Source: Proteromonas lacertae (Eukaryota; Sar; Bigyra; Opalinata; Proteromonadidae). Taken from it: DNA of 64,000 nucleotides. The notes below the pieces were generated by a model. That model was not told where the DNA came from, did not search any database, and was given only the letters and a program-made list of their open reading frames with translations. The first letter of the stretch is position 1, and each line of letters starts with the position of its first letter. This document shows positions 11,259-22,464 of this stretch, in pieces. The DNA lies in contig NGBS01000586.1 in NCBI GenBank assembly GCA_002245135.1, positions 248,001-312,000 on the forward strand, given 5' to 3'. The position numbers were made by a program, and so were the translations under genes.

Positions 11259-14200
11259 TTATCTATCAAGATATCTTATTTTACTAAGAGCAAGATAGAA
11301 GCACACAACAACAACGAAGAATTCAATCCAAATATAACCAATGTAATTCCAAAACTTTTCATATTCAATACCATAATAATCTCCAAAAAACTCATGTATT
11401 GTTTGCATAGTTCCATTAGCATCTCTAAACGATGGACAATTATCAACAGTAATAACACTTGCATCACATTCAAATTGATTACCAACTGATGCTTGAATAC
11501 CAAATGCATAAGGATTAATCCAATAAATCCATTTCCATGGTGCTTTCAATGATGGATAACGAATACTAAAACCAGCACAAGCGAATAATATGCTCATTAC
11601 ACAACTCATTACTATACCAGCGACTTGCATAATTGGTAAAGAATAAGCTGCTAAATAACCACACATAGAAGCTAACATCATCATTGAATAAGAAGTAAAT
11701 GCATCTTTAAACACTGCAGCTACTGTACTTTTCAATCCAACCATTCCATAATAGAATATTAAATAACACCATTCTATGAAGAATAGAAATACCATTTCTC
11801 CTAATATATTCGCTATCACTTGAGCAACTGGATGAAAAGTCCTCATAGCATCTTCACGGTAAAAGATTGTTCTATTTTCTATTAAAATTGGCACAATACC
11901 AAAGAGATTATTCATACAGACAGCGTTTACTGATAATGAAACAGCTGCAAATTTACTTAAAACATTACCCATTGTTTCATGTGGTAATTGATAATATAAA
12001 ATACCAACCATCAATGATAAAACAGTTAAATTTCTTATTTTTGCTAAATTGTAACGTAATAATCTAAACCCAAATCGATAAGTTCTTTTAGTCACTTCAA
12101 ATATCTGTTTTGTTATTGGAACAGCATATGCTTCTTTAAAGGCAATTGCTGGTAGTTTGGATGATCGAATTTCTTCTAAATTCATTTCTACATTTCGATA
12201 TAAATCTGTTGTGAAATAATAATCACCAAATTTCACATTCTTTGTATTTCCTGTTCCAGCTCCAGTTACATCTAACATCCAACTGGCTGGATTTTGACCT
12301 TCTTCAATTGGACTAACTCCATCAATCTGTTCCATATATTCTACCACTTTACTACCATTTTCACCAAGTGGACCACAATATACTACTTTTCCACCTCTTT
12401 CTAGTAATAATACATCAGTAAATAACTTGAATATTTCAAATGATGGTTGATGGATTGTACAAATTATACTTCTTCCACTTGCTGCGATTCTTTGTAATAC
12501 TTGACATACTAATAAAGCAGCTGAACTATCTAATCCAGTTGTTGGTTCATCTAAGAATAATATTGATGGATTAGCTACTAATTCGATTCCTACCATCACC
12601 AATTTTCGAACACCCATTGGTAAACCACTATCTGGTTGACCAATCATCATATCTTTATATTCTTTTAATTCCAACAATTCAATCACTTCTTTAACATAAT
12701 TATGGATTGTAGATTCTCGAGGATGACCTGGATATCTTAATCTTGCACTGAAATATAATGCATCTTTGACAGTCTCAGTTTCTGGTAATGTATCTTGTTG
12801 TTCAACATAACCACTAATCATACATAAATCTTTTGCTTTATATGGCTTACCATTCAATAAGAATGTACCTTCTATTTTACCTTGCGTTTTTCTATTTGCT
12901 AATACATCTAATAATGTTGTTTTACCTGCACCACTCGCTCCCATCAATGCTGTCATACTGTGAGCTCGAACATAACCACTAACATCATTCAATAAGATTT
13001 TATCTTCTTTCTTTTTAGTTGTTGGATTTTTGACTTGGACTGTATACTTTATATGTTCAAAAGAGAAATCAACCGCTCTGAAATTTACTTCACTTGCTGA
13101 AGATCTGGCACTCATTTCACTTTGCCTATTTGGATCGACAGCTTTAACATCTTTCGTTGAAACAGTCTTACTTGGTGGATATGGATCATAAATAATGAAA
13201 TGTAAAACAATCATTTGAATAATAATAAAACAAATATGTTCACAGATTAATATCAAGAAGTATTGCCATTGTGCGTTTTTATCAGTTGGAAAGTCATAAT
13301 TTTTTAAATACATTTTACCTTCTTCTTCACTATAATCACTTGAAGTAAATTCATTCACTGCCATTCCTTTAATCATATAACTTAATGGAGTAAAATAGTA
13401 GAATTCTATTAGCCAATCAGGTATTGTATCTCTAGTAATATTTACACCATTAAAAGCATTTAAAAAGAAGCCAATAATTGGCATAAAAGTAGACAAAACG
13501 GCAATATTTTTAAACAAATACATCATAATCAATTGAAATGAAGTGAAAGTGATATATCCAACAAATTCATAGGCAATAAATATAAAATAATGAGCTCCAT
13601 TATCCGCCAATGAAAATCCACTCATAAAATAGATTATACTACCAAATACAACAGATTCAATAAACTGCATTGGATATTGATTCAATACAACACTTAAAAC
13701 ATAAGAAGGAACTGAGAAAAATCCTCTTTGAACTTGTTTATACATCACTGGTTTCTGAAAGAATATACCAATAATCACAGAACCACTAGTATTGATTAAA
13801 GTCATAACAGCAGTAGCTATAACACCAGTTTTAGCTGTAAAATCATCTTTCTTTAAATTGAAAAAAATCCAACCAAAAACTAAACTCATTAATAATTGTT
13901 GAATTATTCTTGCTACTAAAAATCCTTTATCTAAAAAGGTACATTTTGCTTGTCTTCTAATTAAATAGAATAATTCATGCCAGAAAGGCATTGGATGAGC
14001 TGTATTAAACATAACATCATTATAGTCATTCTTTGGAACTTCTGTTTTTTCCACTTTTTCATTCACACTTTCTAGATTTTTCTTTTTCATATCACTTAAT
14101 TCATAACTGTCTACTAAATATTGAGTGGTTAATGGAGTTTTTTCATCTTTTCTATAAACACTTCTTGTTTCTTCTTTACCTATTTCACAGATGAATGATC

Positions 14201-15230
14201 CTAAATCTTTTCCTTCTATCATTTGATAACCAATTGAATTGAAATAAGGTAATATACCATCACATGGACCAGCATAGATAACTTGACCTTCACTTAACAT
14301 TATCATATTATCAAATAATGCAATAACCTCTGGATCTGGTTGTAATAAGTGACATACTAAGATTCCTTCAAATATTTTTGTCCATTGATTTAAGAATTTA
14401 CAAATATCAAATGTTACTGCACTATCTAAACCAGTACTGATTTTATCTAATAATAATACTCGACTTGGACCTAATAAAGATTCACCAACAGACACTCTCT
14501 TCATTTCACCACCACTACAACCACGATGAACTGCATCTCCAACGATTGTGTTTTTACAGATAGTCAAGCCTAATAGTTTGATGAATAATTCACTTCTTAG
14601 GTTTATATCATCTTCAATCATTGAATGGCCTTTACTTTTCATCTCACCTTTACCATTTAAACAACCAACTGCGAAATCAAATGTATCTTTGACAGATAAT
14701 AAAGGTAAATGAATATCTAATTGTCCACAGAAACTTACATAGTGAGACCAATTGAAATGCTGTAGAGGAAAACCATTACAAGTAATTGAACCTGTTACTT
14801 GACTTTTTGGTAAAGAATTTGCTAATAATTTTAATACTGTTGAACTACCACAGCATGGAGGACCCATAACTAGAGTTGAAGTTCCTGGTTTGAAACGAAA
14901 TGTGATATTCTTCACTACTGGACGATCTTCATATATACCACATGGGAATAAATTACGAATTTGATAATAAAGTCCATTAATAATATTAATTACACCATGT
15001 TTTTCACTCTTTGGTTGCTTGGCCGTATAATTCACTCCTTTCATAGCTATATCAACGGGTGGTAATTCAGGCATAATAGATTTGATTTTTTTAGCGTAAT
15101 ATTCATATCCTTTCTCTAATGCTTCATCCGAGCCTTTTAAACTGACATCTTTAACAGGTAATTCTTCTTTCTTTGGATCAGGTTTGACATTTGTCATTTC
15201 AACTTCATTAGCACCTTTATTTTCATTCAT
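11259..15230 (-). CDS. Full-size PDR/ABCG-type ABC transporter
   Basis: Intronless, 1323 residues, with the reverse (NBD-TMD)x2 order of the pleiotropic drug resistance family. NBD2 has a standard Walker A (GASGAGKTTLL) and Walker B (ILFLDEPTTGLDSS). NBD1 is degenerate: Walker A reads GPPCCGSSTVLK without the lysine, and Walker B reads LLLDKISTGLD with Lys in place of the catalytic Glu, while its signature CSGGEMKR is intact. The NBD2 signature is altered (GLPMGVRK). The protein therefore has one canonical and one degenerate ATP site, as in fungal Pdr5. Each half has six predicted membrane spans. It probably exports lipids or hydrophobic toxins at the plasma membrane; the substrate cannot be read from sequence. 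Confidence 0.93.
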   Translation of the reverse strand: MNENKGANEVEMTNVKPDPKKEELPVKDVSLKGSDEALEKGYEYYAKKIKSIMPELPPVDIAMKGVNYTAKQPKSEKHGVINIINGLYYQIRNLFPCGIYEDRPVVKNITFRFKPGTSTLVMGPPCCGSSTVLKLLANSLPKSQVTGSITCNGFPLQHFNWSHYVSFCGQLDIHLPLLSVKDTFDFAVGCLNGKGEMKSKGHSMIEDDINLRSELFIKLLGLTICKNTIVGDAVHRGCSGGEMKRVSVGESLLGPSRVLLLDKISTGLDSAVTFDICKFLNQWTKIFEGILVCHLLQPDPEVIALFDNMIMLSEGQVIYAGPCDGILPYFNSIGYQMIEGKDLGSFICEIGKEETRSVYRKDEKTPLTTQYLVDSYELSDMKKKNLESVNEKVEKTEVPKNDYNDVMFNTAHPMPFWHELFYLIRRQAKCTFLDKGFLVARIIQQLLMSLVFGWIFFNLKKDDFTAKTGVIATAVMTLINTSGSVIIGIFFQKPVMYKQVQRGFFSVPSYVLSVVLNQYPMQFIESVVFGSIIYFMSGFSLADNGAHYFIFIAYEFVGYITFTSFQLIMMYLFKNIAVLSTFMPIIGFFLNAFNGVNITRDTIPDWLIEFYYFTPLSYMIKGMAVNEFTSSDYSEEEGKMYLKNYDFPTDKNAQWQYFLILICEHICFIIIQMIVLHFIIYDPYPPSKTVSTKDVKAVDPNRQSEMSARSSASEVNFRAVDFSFEHIKYTVQVKNPTTKKKEDKILLNDVSGYVRAHSMTALMGASGAGKTTLLDVLANRKTQGKIEGTFLLNGKPYKAKDLCMISGYVEQQDTLPETETVKDALYFSARLRYPGHPRESTIHNYVKEVIELLELKEYKDMMIGQPDSGLPMGVRKLVMVGIELVANPSILFLDEPTTGLDSSAALLVCQVLQRIAASGRSIICTIHQPSFEIFKLFTDVLLLERGGKVVYCGPLGENGSKVVEYMEQIDGVSPIEEGQNPASWMLDVTGAGTGNTKNVKFGDYYFTTDLYRNVEMNLEEIRSSKLPAIAFKEAYAVPITKQIFEVTKRTYRFGFRLLRYNLAKIRNLTVLSLMVGILYYQLPHETMGNVLSKFAAVSLSVNAVCMNNLFGIVPILIENRTIFYREDAMRTFHPVAQVIANILGEMVFLFFIEWCYLIFYYGMVGLKSTVAAVFKDAFTSYSMMMLASMCGYLAAYSLPIMQVAGIVMSCVMSILFACAGFSIRYPSLKAPWKWIYWINPYAFGIQASVGNQFECDASVITVDNCPSFRDANGTMQTIHEFFGDYYGIEYEKFWNYIGYIWIEFFVVVVCFYLALSKIRYLDR

Positions 15231-15432
15231 CTATGAAGAGACACAAATGTAAATATATTCGTTTCATTAACAAATGTTTTCTGTTAAATACCATTGATTA
15301 TAAAATGAATCAAGCTGATTTCAATTTAAAATATCCATACATTACTTGATATATTATCAAAAACACAAAAATAAATTCATTAAATGAAAAAATTCATTTT
15401 AAAATTTGAACCTGATCTGATCGATTCTCAAA

Positions 15433-16548
15433 ATGAAATTTCTTTATTTTTTAATTTTGATATGCTGTGGCTATAATTTTGAAGAAACAAACTCATTTAT
15501 AGAAATACACAAGATATTTAAAGGTGATTCAGGTGTAGAGTACTTAGAAGGTCGAAATTTATGTATTGTGGAAGATGGCCATGTAATATCACTTAGATAC
15601 TTTCTAACTGATGATAATATACAAAATGCAATGTTATTTTTTAAATATAGGGAATTATCAAACTTCCATATTGTTGTTTTAAATCAGACTCTCAAAACTA
15701 AGTATACTGTTTGGGATAAGATTGAAACTCCATGGGCTATTTCGATGCCTTACAAACTCCATATTGGCCATTATTTAGATTCTTATATAGCTTTATATCA
15801 TTCATTATTTAATGATGAAATTCCTCAAATAGATTATTTATTTCATTTAGTATTTGATCCAAAATCTGAAATAGAATGGAATGTTGGTATATACGATCTG
15901 TTAATGCGATATTATAACAATTCAATAATAAACATTTTCCAAGATAAACTCTCTCGAATATTACCAATATGTTTTGACAAATTATATATGATTGGGAATT
16001 ATGATTATCCTAAATTCTTTCTTCCTTTTTCATATCGAAATCGAAAGACATTTCGAGATGATACACTATCCTATTTGAAAGTGAAGAAAGATGATAAAGA
16101 AAGTAAGATGAGAATAGGAATAATCAATCGAAGAAATAAAAGAGTATTAAATACTGATATAATATTTCTATATTTGAATGAAATAAAAATGAAATATGAT
16201 ATAATATATTTCGAAGATTTGAATATGAAAGAACAAATAGAATGGATGAATAGTCATAACTATATAATCGCAATTCATGGAAGTGGGTTAACAAATGTGA
16301 TTTGGTGTATAGATGGAATAGGTTTATTAGAAATAACTCATCGAGGATTTGATCATGATTTTATGGAGTGGGGAATTTACTTTAATTTTATATACCACAA
16401 GTTATACAGTCAAGATATAATTGGTGAAACTGAATATATGATTCAGAGAGAAATTAAAATAATTTATGATTATTCTGATATAAATAATGTAAATCTAAAA
16501 GAGTTTATTTATTTATTTAACCTAATTTATAAGAAATTAAATATTTAA
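15433..16548 (+). CDS. GT61-like glycosyltransferase
   Basis: A single exon of 371 residues with an N-terminal hydrophobic segment (FLYFLILICCGYNF) that can be a signal peptide or anchor. Motifs fit the GT61 (DUF563) family of Golgi/ER glycosyltransferases: WAISMPYKLHIGHYLDSY, the MRIGIINRRNKR strand, the segment IIYFEDLNMKEQIEWM, and the diagnostic IIAIHGSGLTNVIWC followed by LLEITHRGF. The family makes O-linked N-acetylglucosamine on secreted proteins or decorates polysaccharides such as xylan; the substrate here is unknown. Confidence 0.7.
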   Translation: MKFLYFLILICCGYNFEETNSFIEIHKIFKGDSGVEYLEGRNLCIVEDGHVISLRYFLTDDNIQNAMLFFKYRELSNFHIVVLNQTLKTKYTVWDKIETPWAISMPYKLHIGHYLDSYIALYHSLFNDEIPQIDYLFHLVFDPKSEIEWNVGIYDLLMRYYNNSIINIFQDKLSRILPICFDKLYMIGNYDYPKFFLPFSYRNRKTFRDDTLSYLKVKKDDKESKMRIGIINRRNKRVLNTDIIFLYLNEIKMKYDIIYFEDLNMKEQIEWMNSHNYIIAIHGSGLTNVIWCIDGIGLLEITHRGFDHDFMEWGIYFNFIYHKLYSQDIIGETEYMIQREIKIIYDYSDINNVNLKEFIYLFNLIYKKLNI

Positions 16549-16595
16549 TTATATATATTAAATAAGAAAAACAATGAATAAAAAACATAATGTCA

Positions 16596-17621
16596 TTAAT
16601 CTTTAGATACACTTATACATAATGTTTGTAAATCACTAGATTTTAACGGAATACTTTCAATTATAGAGAAATATTCATCAATATTTATATCACTAGGAAA
16701 GGTTTTCAATAATTCTAACACTTTACCTAAATCCAACTCAAAGAATGTCTGTTTGTACAATTTCAAATAAGCAATAGCAGCTTTATATAGAAATACTTCC
16801 TTTTCGCTTAAATAACAATCTAAAATTCTATACTCAAGCTCAATTGGACAATTCTTTGAAAATAACGTTATAAACCATTCTAAAGCGTATATTTCAGGCA
16901 TCGCACCTTTAGAAGCAAAATAATCATATAATTCTGATTCATATTTTTTAAATAAATTTTGATACACTTTAAAATATACATTCAAATTATTCATCTGAAA
17001 TACAGCGAATTGTTTATAAAATGTAGTTCCAATTATATTACAAAAACATTTAAAACTTGTGAATTCATCTAAATAGTGTAAAAATATTGACATTATAAAT
17101 GACATCCCTTGCACGTATCCTATTTCTAAATTATAGAATGTAAATGCTTCTAGACATGTTTGCAATTGAGATGATGTGTAGTGCTTCCTTATACACTCTG
17201 GTAAATCGAATAATGTCCCTACATTAAATATTTATAACTATAATAATAATATACTAGGAACATCCTTATCAATAATAAATATAGACGATTCTCTTCCTTT
17301 CTCTTCACCTGTTTCTGGATCATCTTCAGAAGGCCTTTTCTTTCTATATTCTTTAACAGCAGCTTTACAATCTTCAAAACATTTTTCATCTATTCCCAGA
17401 TTATCTCCTATTAATTCTACCCATACCTATATTTCAATAGTTATTGAAAATTATACTCTGGCTCTTAAATTTTCTGGAATGCCTAACCTACAATAACTTA
17501 TAATCTCGTCATCAATGCCATACTTTTCCAACCTTTTCAATCCTTCGCTAATCCACCATTTTTCTGGATTATTATGTTTGGATTTAAATACATTATGTAC
17601 TAAAGAATTAAACTTTTGCAT
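16596..17621 (-). CDS. TBC-domain Rab GTPase-activating protein
   Basis: Exons 17457-17621, 17255-17426 and 16596-17218 give 319 residues, nearly all TBC domain. Seen in order: GIPENLRARVWVELIG, the arginine-finger motif IDKDVPRT, the glutamine-finger motif YVQGMSF, and EIYALEWFITLFSKN. Both catalytic fingers are present, so it should speed GTP hydrolysis by a Rab protein in membrane traffic. It is divergent from IFT144 across 140 bp that contain three AATACACT elements. Several TBC proteins act at cilia, but nothing in this sequence shows that directly. Confidence 0.9.
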
Positions 17622-17671
17622 TTTTATTTTATTTTGAATATCTTATTTTTCAAAAAATTGAAATACTTAAA

Positions 17672-17726
17672 AATACACTACTAATACAAACAATACACTC
17701 CTTAATTCAAAACAATACAGTGTATT
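17672..17726. promoter_or_regulatory. AATACACT/AGTGTATT cluster between the TBC gene and IFT144
   Basis: AATACACT at 17672-17679 and 17692-17699 and AGTGTATT at 17719-17726. They lie 36-90 bp upstream of the IFT144 start and 51-105 bp upstream of the TBC gene start. Arrangement and spacing resemble the DNAAF1/RPB5 spacer. Confidence 0.5.
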
Positions 17727-17761
17727 TTACTCTTTCAGTTATTTTAAAATATTGAATTGAA

Positions 17762-20700
17762 ATGAAAGAGTTATTCTCTATACCTGCAACGAGACACGGA
17801 TTTGGGCATACCATGTTCGCTTGGCAAGTATGAATATATTTATAAAGTCATTTTACTATTTGATTAGCCTGGTGGGAATTTATTGGCATCCGCTGGTCAG
17901 AAAGGACTAGTATCTGTATATGATCGACATGGTGAGTATTATGCTGAGTTTTCAACTCAAAAATCAGTAATAGCCATTCAATGGGATAGAAATGGTGATT
18001 ATTTAGCATTAATCCAGAAAGGAATGTCGGTGGTATATTGAACAATAAAATTATTATATTAGGTGTCAATTTGGAATGCAAGAACTAAGAAAATTACTGA
18101 ATTAACCTCAACTCTTCAAGATCCAACCTGTTTAAAGTGGTCAAGAATCAGTGATAAACTTGCAGTAGGTGATAGTAAAGGTAATTTATTGCTTTACGAT
18201 AGTGATCATGGTAAAAAGAATGAATTAGCAGGAAAACATGGTGGAGCTATTACATGTGTAGCATGGTCAAATACTGATATTTTAGCATTAGGAAGTGAGG
18301 ATAATAAGTTCTCTTTAAGTAATGCTGATGGGAAAACATTTGAAGGTATGATATTGTTATTTATATTGTTTCAATAGAATTGACTATTAAAGCTCCTGCA
18401 TTAGATGTGCAATTCTCAAGACAAAAGGTTGATGGAAGAGATAGTCAAATTGAGAGAACAATATCTGTCAATATTGGTGGTAAATCATTATTATTGTATT
18501 TTTCTATTTATTTAAATGTATATAATGTAGGTATAATATTGATGATCCAGGAAATCCAATTGAGTTAGCTTTCCAATCTAGATATGGTGATTTAGTAGCA
18601 ATTCAATGGTTTGGAGATGGTTATTTGATTGTAGGATTCTCTGAAGGCTTCTTTGTCATAATCTCCACTCATATGAAAGAAATCGGTGAAGAAATTTACT
18701 CAATCCATTTATTCAAAGAATGTGGTTTATCAGGAATAAAATATTCACCCCAAACAAACCGTGCGTTTATAGTCGCAAACAAAACCATCAAGGTCTTAGA
18801 GAATAGTGCAAATACATGGTCACCCTTAGACCATGAGACTGTTACATTAGATAGTGAAAGAAATGACATTGAAGATATAGGATTAAGTGAAGATGGTCAA
18901 ATCGTGACAGTAAGTACAACATCAGGTACAGTTCGTAATTTCCTCTCTAGTTTACCACTAATCAATGGTTTCTGTACCACAAGTGTCGCTTATCTCTCAT
19001 CATTAAGAGAAGTTAGTATATTTGATACGTTGAGAGGAACTAAACCTCAAACCATCAGTGTAGATATGGAGCCAAGCTTTTTAACTCTTGGTGAAGAATA
19101 CATAGCAGTTGGAATGAATAATAGAGTAATAGTCTATCAAATTAGTAATGGCAAACAAGTGGATTCAATTGATTATCTCAATAGTGTGAAGAAGTGTATT
19201 ATTTCAGGTGAATATATTGCTGCATTATATGGTAATAGATTAGATATCAGAGAGATTGGCAGTAGTAATAATAACAATAAGAAACACGTATTATTCCCAC
19301 CAGATAATGATAGTTATAATGTAACTTCAATTGGTGGAGGAGGTAATGGATTTATATATTATGCAACGAGTAATAATAATCAGAATGAAAATAGATTGAA
19401 TATATTCTATACTGTTGACTTTGTAACATTAGATGGCTGTGGTATCAATCATAATAATAAGATCAATATGATTGAATGTAATATTAATGGGACAAGGGCT
19501 ATATTTGTGGATGATAAAGGTATTTACATGTTCTTACCTTCTACTAAAGCATTATCATTAATTCCATACAATCATACGACTAATATTAAGATATTATGGG
19601 ATATGAAAGATGATGGTGGATTTATTATTCAAGACAGTGATAATATCCATTCATTTATATTCAGTGATACTTCAATTCATGGTGAAATATGTAGTGAACT
19701 TGGAAGTGTGAATATTAGTGATAATGGAGAAGTGATAATCAAAGCACAGAGTACTTTATTGAATATGGGAAACATACCTATTACTTGTTATGATGGATTA
19801 TTAACCTGTCAATCTGCTAGTGGTTCTATTGATGAATTGAAATTACATTCTCATGATAAGTTGGTAGATGATAGACCTCAAGCTAGTAATGCATTCTATT
19901 CACTCTGTTTCCAACAGAATTTAGCATTATTAAGACTTCAAGAAGCTTGGCAAGTTGCTGTTAAATTAAAGTCAAAGAAGTGTTGGTTAGCTTTAGGTAA
20001 TAAAGCAATGGAACAGTTGGATATTGATATGGCTATTAAGGTATTTAGGCATTTAGGAGATGCAGGAATGGTATTATCCTTACGTGAAATATCCAATGAA
20101 GAGAATAAGAATCTATTAGCAGCACATATATGGATGTTATATGGTGATTATGATAAAGCACAAGAATTATATTTGAGTAGTAACAAGCCAAGCTTAGCTT
20201 TGACAATGAGATGTGATTTACAGAATTGGCAGATTGCTATTGATTTAGCAAAGACATTAGAACCTGATAAGTTGCCTGAAATATCATTAAGTTATGCACA
20301 TCAGTTAGAATTCCATCAACAATATCATGAAGCATTAGATAAGTATAAATATTAAATTTAATAAATATAGATTTGAAGAAGCGTTAAGAGGATTAAAGGA
20401 TAGTAAAAAGATAAGAGAATGTAAGAGTGGAATAGCAAGATGCTGTATGAGATCAGGAGATATAACGTATATATATAATAGTAATTATTATTATGTATAA
20501 ATAGTCGTGGTAAGAAGATAGTAATGGAAATCCAACCACCTGATGAAAGTCTCTGTACAGAATGTGCAAGTATTTTAGACTCTATGAATCAATTCAGTGA
20601 TGCAGCTTTACTATATGAAAAAGGAAATCAATATGAGAAAGCAGCCAAGATCTATATACAGAATAAGAATTATAAAGCAGCAGAACCATTAATGAAGAAG

Positions 20701-22255
20701 ATAGCAAGTCCAAAGTTACATGGATTATATGCTAAAGCTATGGAAGCTGAAAAGAAATATGATTTGGCTGTAAGAGGATATGAATTTGCTAATGATATTG
20801 ATAAGTATATTATTATATATTTATTTCTAATATTATTATTATTATTTTAATAGCATTGTTCGTATCTTAGTAGAAAACTTGAAAGATTACAAGAAAGCCT
20901 TCGAATTAACTCGAAAACACAAGAGTCAAAAAGCAGCTTTAATCTGTAGTAAATACTGTGAAGATATAAAGAACTATAAGAGTTGCGTAGAGTTCTTATT
21001 AATTGGTAATAAGAATGACATGGCATTCAGAGCAGCACAAGATCATAATGAAATGGAGAGTTATATGAATATGTTACGTAGTTTGAATAATAGCAATAGA
21101 GATGATTTCAAAGATGTCGCTGAATATTATGTTCAAAAAGAAGATTATGAAAAGGCAGGAGACTGTTTCAATGAAATTGGTGAATTCTATTTGGCATTTA
21201 GAAACTATTTACAAAGTGGAAGTGAATCATCAATTGATAAAGCAATTGATGTAGTTGTGAAGACGAATAGTGGAAAAATGTCATTAGAATTAACAGAGTA
21301 TTTAGAAAGTGATGTAGAAGGATCAATGAAGGAGAAATACATCATGAAATTATATGTTAGTAAAGGTCAATTTAAGAAAGCAGCTGAAGTAGGATTAGCA
21401 ATTGCATTAGATGAATTGAGAAATGGAAATTATGCAAGTGGTCATACAATATTATGTGATTTGATTAAAGATATGAGAAGAGAAAGAGGTTATGCACCAC
21501 TCGATATTGTAAAGACATTAGAGGTAATACATAGCTATGTATTAGTAAAGAAATTAGTAGCAATTGAAGATCATGTACATGCTGCTTTAATGTTGGAAAG
21601 AGTGATTGAAAACTTGTCTTATTTCCCCAAAAATATATCATTTTTGTAAAGTTATCATATTTATATTTCTTTAATTTTATTTGTGTAACATGTTCAGATA
21701 TATACTAGTGCTGTAGTTGAATGTCGTCGAGCCAAGCTGAAGGAAGCTGCTTTCCAATATGCCTCTGAATTAATGAAGCCAGAAAATCGAAATAACTTAG
21801 ATCCAAAATTCAAGAAGAAATTCGAAGAAATAGTTCGTAAACCTTCTCATGGTAAAGATCCTGAGTTTTTATCACCTTGTCCATTCTGTAAGACACCTGT
21901 TAATGATATTAAAGATGTTTGTGACAACTGTAAGAACACTATTCCGTTCGATATTGTCACTGGTACTCATTTAGTACCTGATGATATTTGCTTATGTCCA
22001 AAGTGTAATTTTCCAGCAAAGATGTCTGTATTGAAGGAGTATATCACTAAATCACCAAATTGTCCAATGTGTAATGGAGTAATTCAACCATTGGATATTC
22101 AGCCAGTTAAAGATATACCAGTAACATTGAAATTATTGACTAATGTCATTCCTGAGGTAGAAGATAACGAAGATGAATCTACAACAGACAAGAAGGAGGA
22201 ATCATCTAATGACAGATCTGTCAAACCATCTCAACCTCAAGGCCCCCTTCTTTAA
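17762..22255 (+). CDS. WDR19: Intraflagellar transport protein IFT144/WDR19
   Basis: Nine exons (17762-17827, 17868-18032, 18063-18345, 18378-18495, 18531-20342, 20371-20466, 20505-20804, 20854-~21636, ~21700-22255), about 1340 residues. The N-terminal half is WD40 propellers (WDRNGDYLALI, CLKWSRISDKLAVGDSKGNL, HGGAITCVAWSNTDILALGS). The C-terminal half is TPR-like helices (MEQLDIDMAIKVFRHLGDAG, YEKAAKIYIQNKNYKAAEPL). It ends in paired zinc-binding CxxC motifs (CPFC, CDNC, CPKC, CPMC) typical of WDR19. It is a core IFT-A subunit for retrograde transport and entry of membrane proteins into cilia. The junction near 21636-21700 is unresolved: the only donor, in TTTTTGTAAAG, is out of phase by one base with the ATGTTCAG acceptor. 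Confidence 0.92.
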
Positions 22256-22464
22256 ATGAAGAGAAGAAAATGCTCATAATTATCTCTCATTTTATTAGTT
22301 TTATGTATTGGGTTGATACATATGCATTGCATAATCATTAAAATCGAAATATTTAGATGAAAATGTTTAGAAATAGTGGATTTTTAACGTAGATTTAAAT
22401 AAGATATTTTTAGTTTAAATTGCCGATTCATCAATAATTCAGAGCAGATCTAGATATTTTAATA

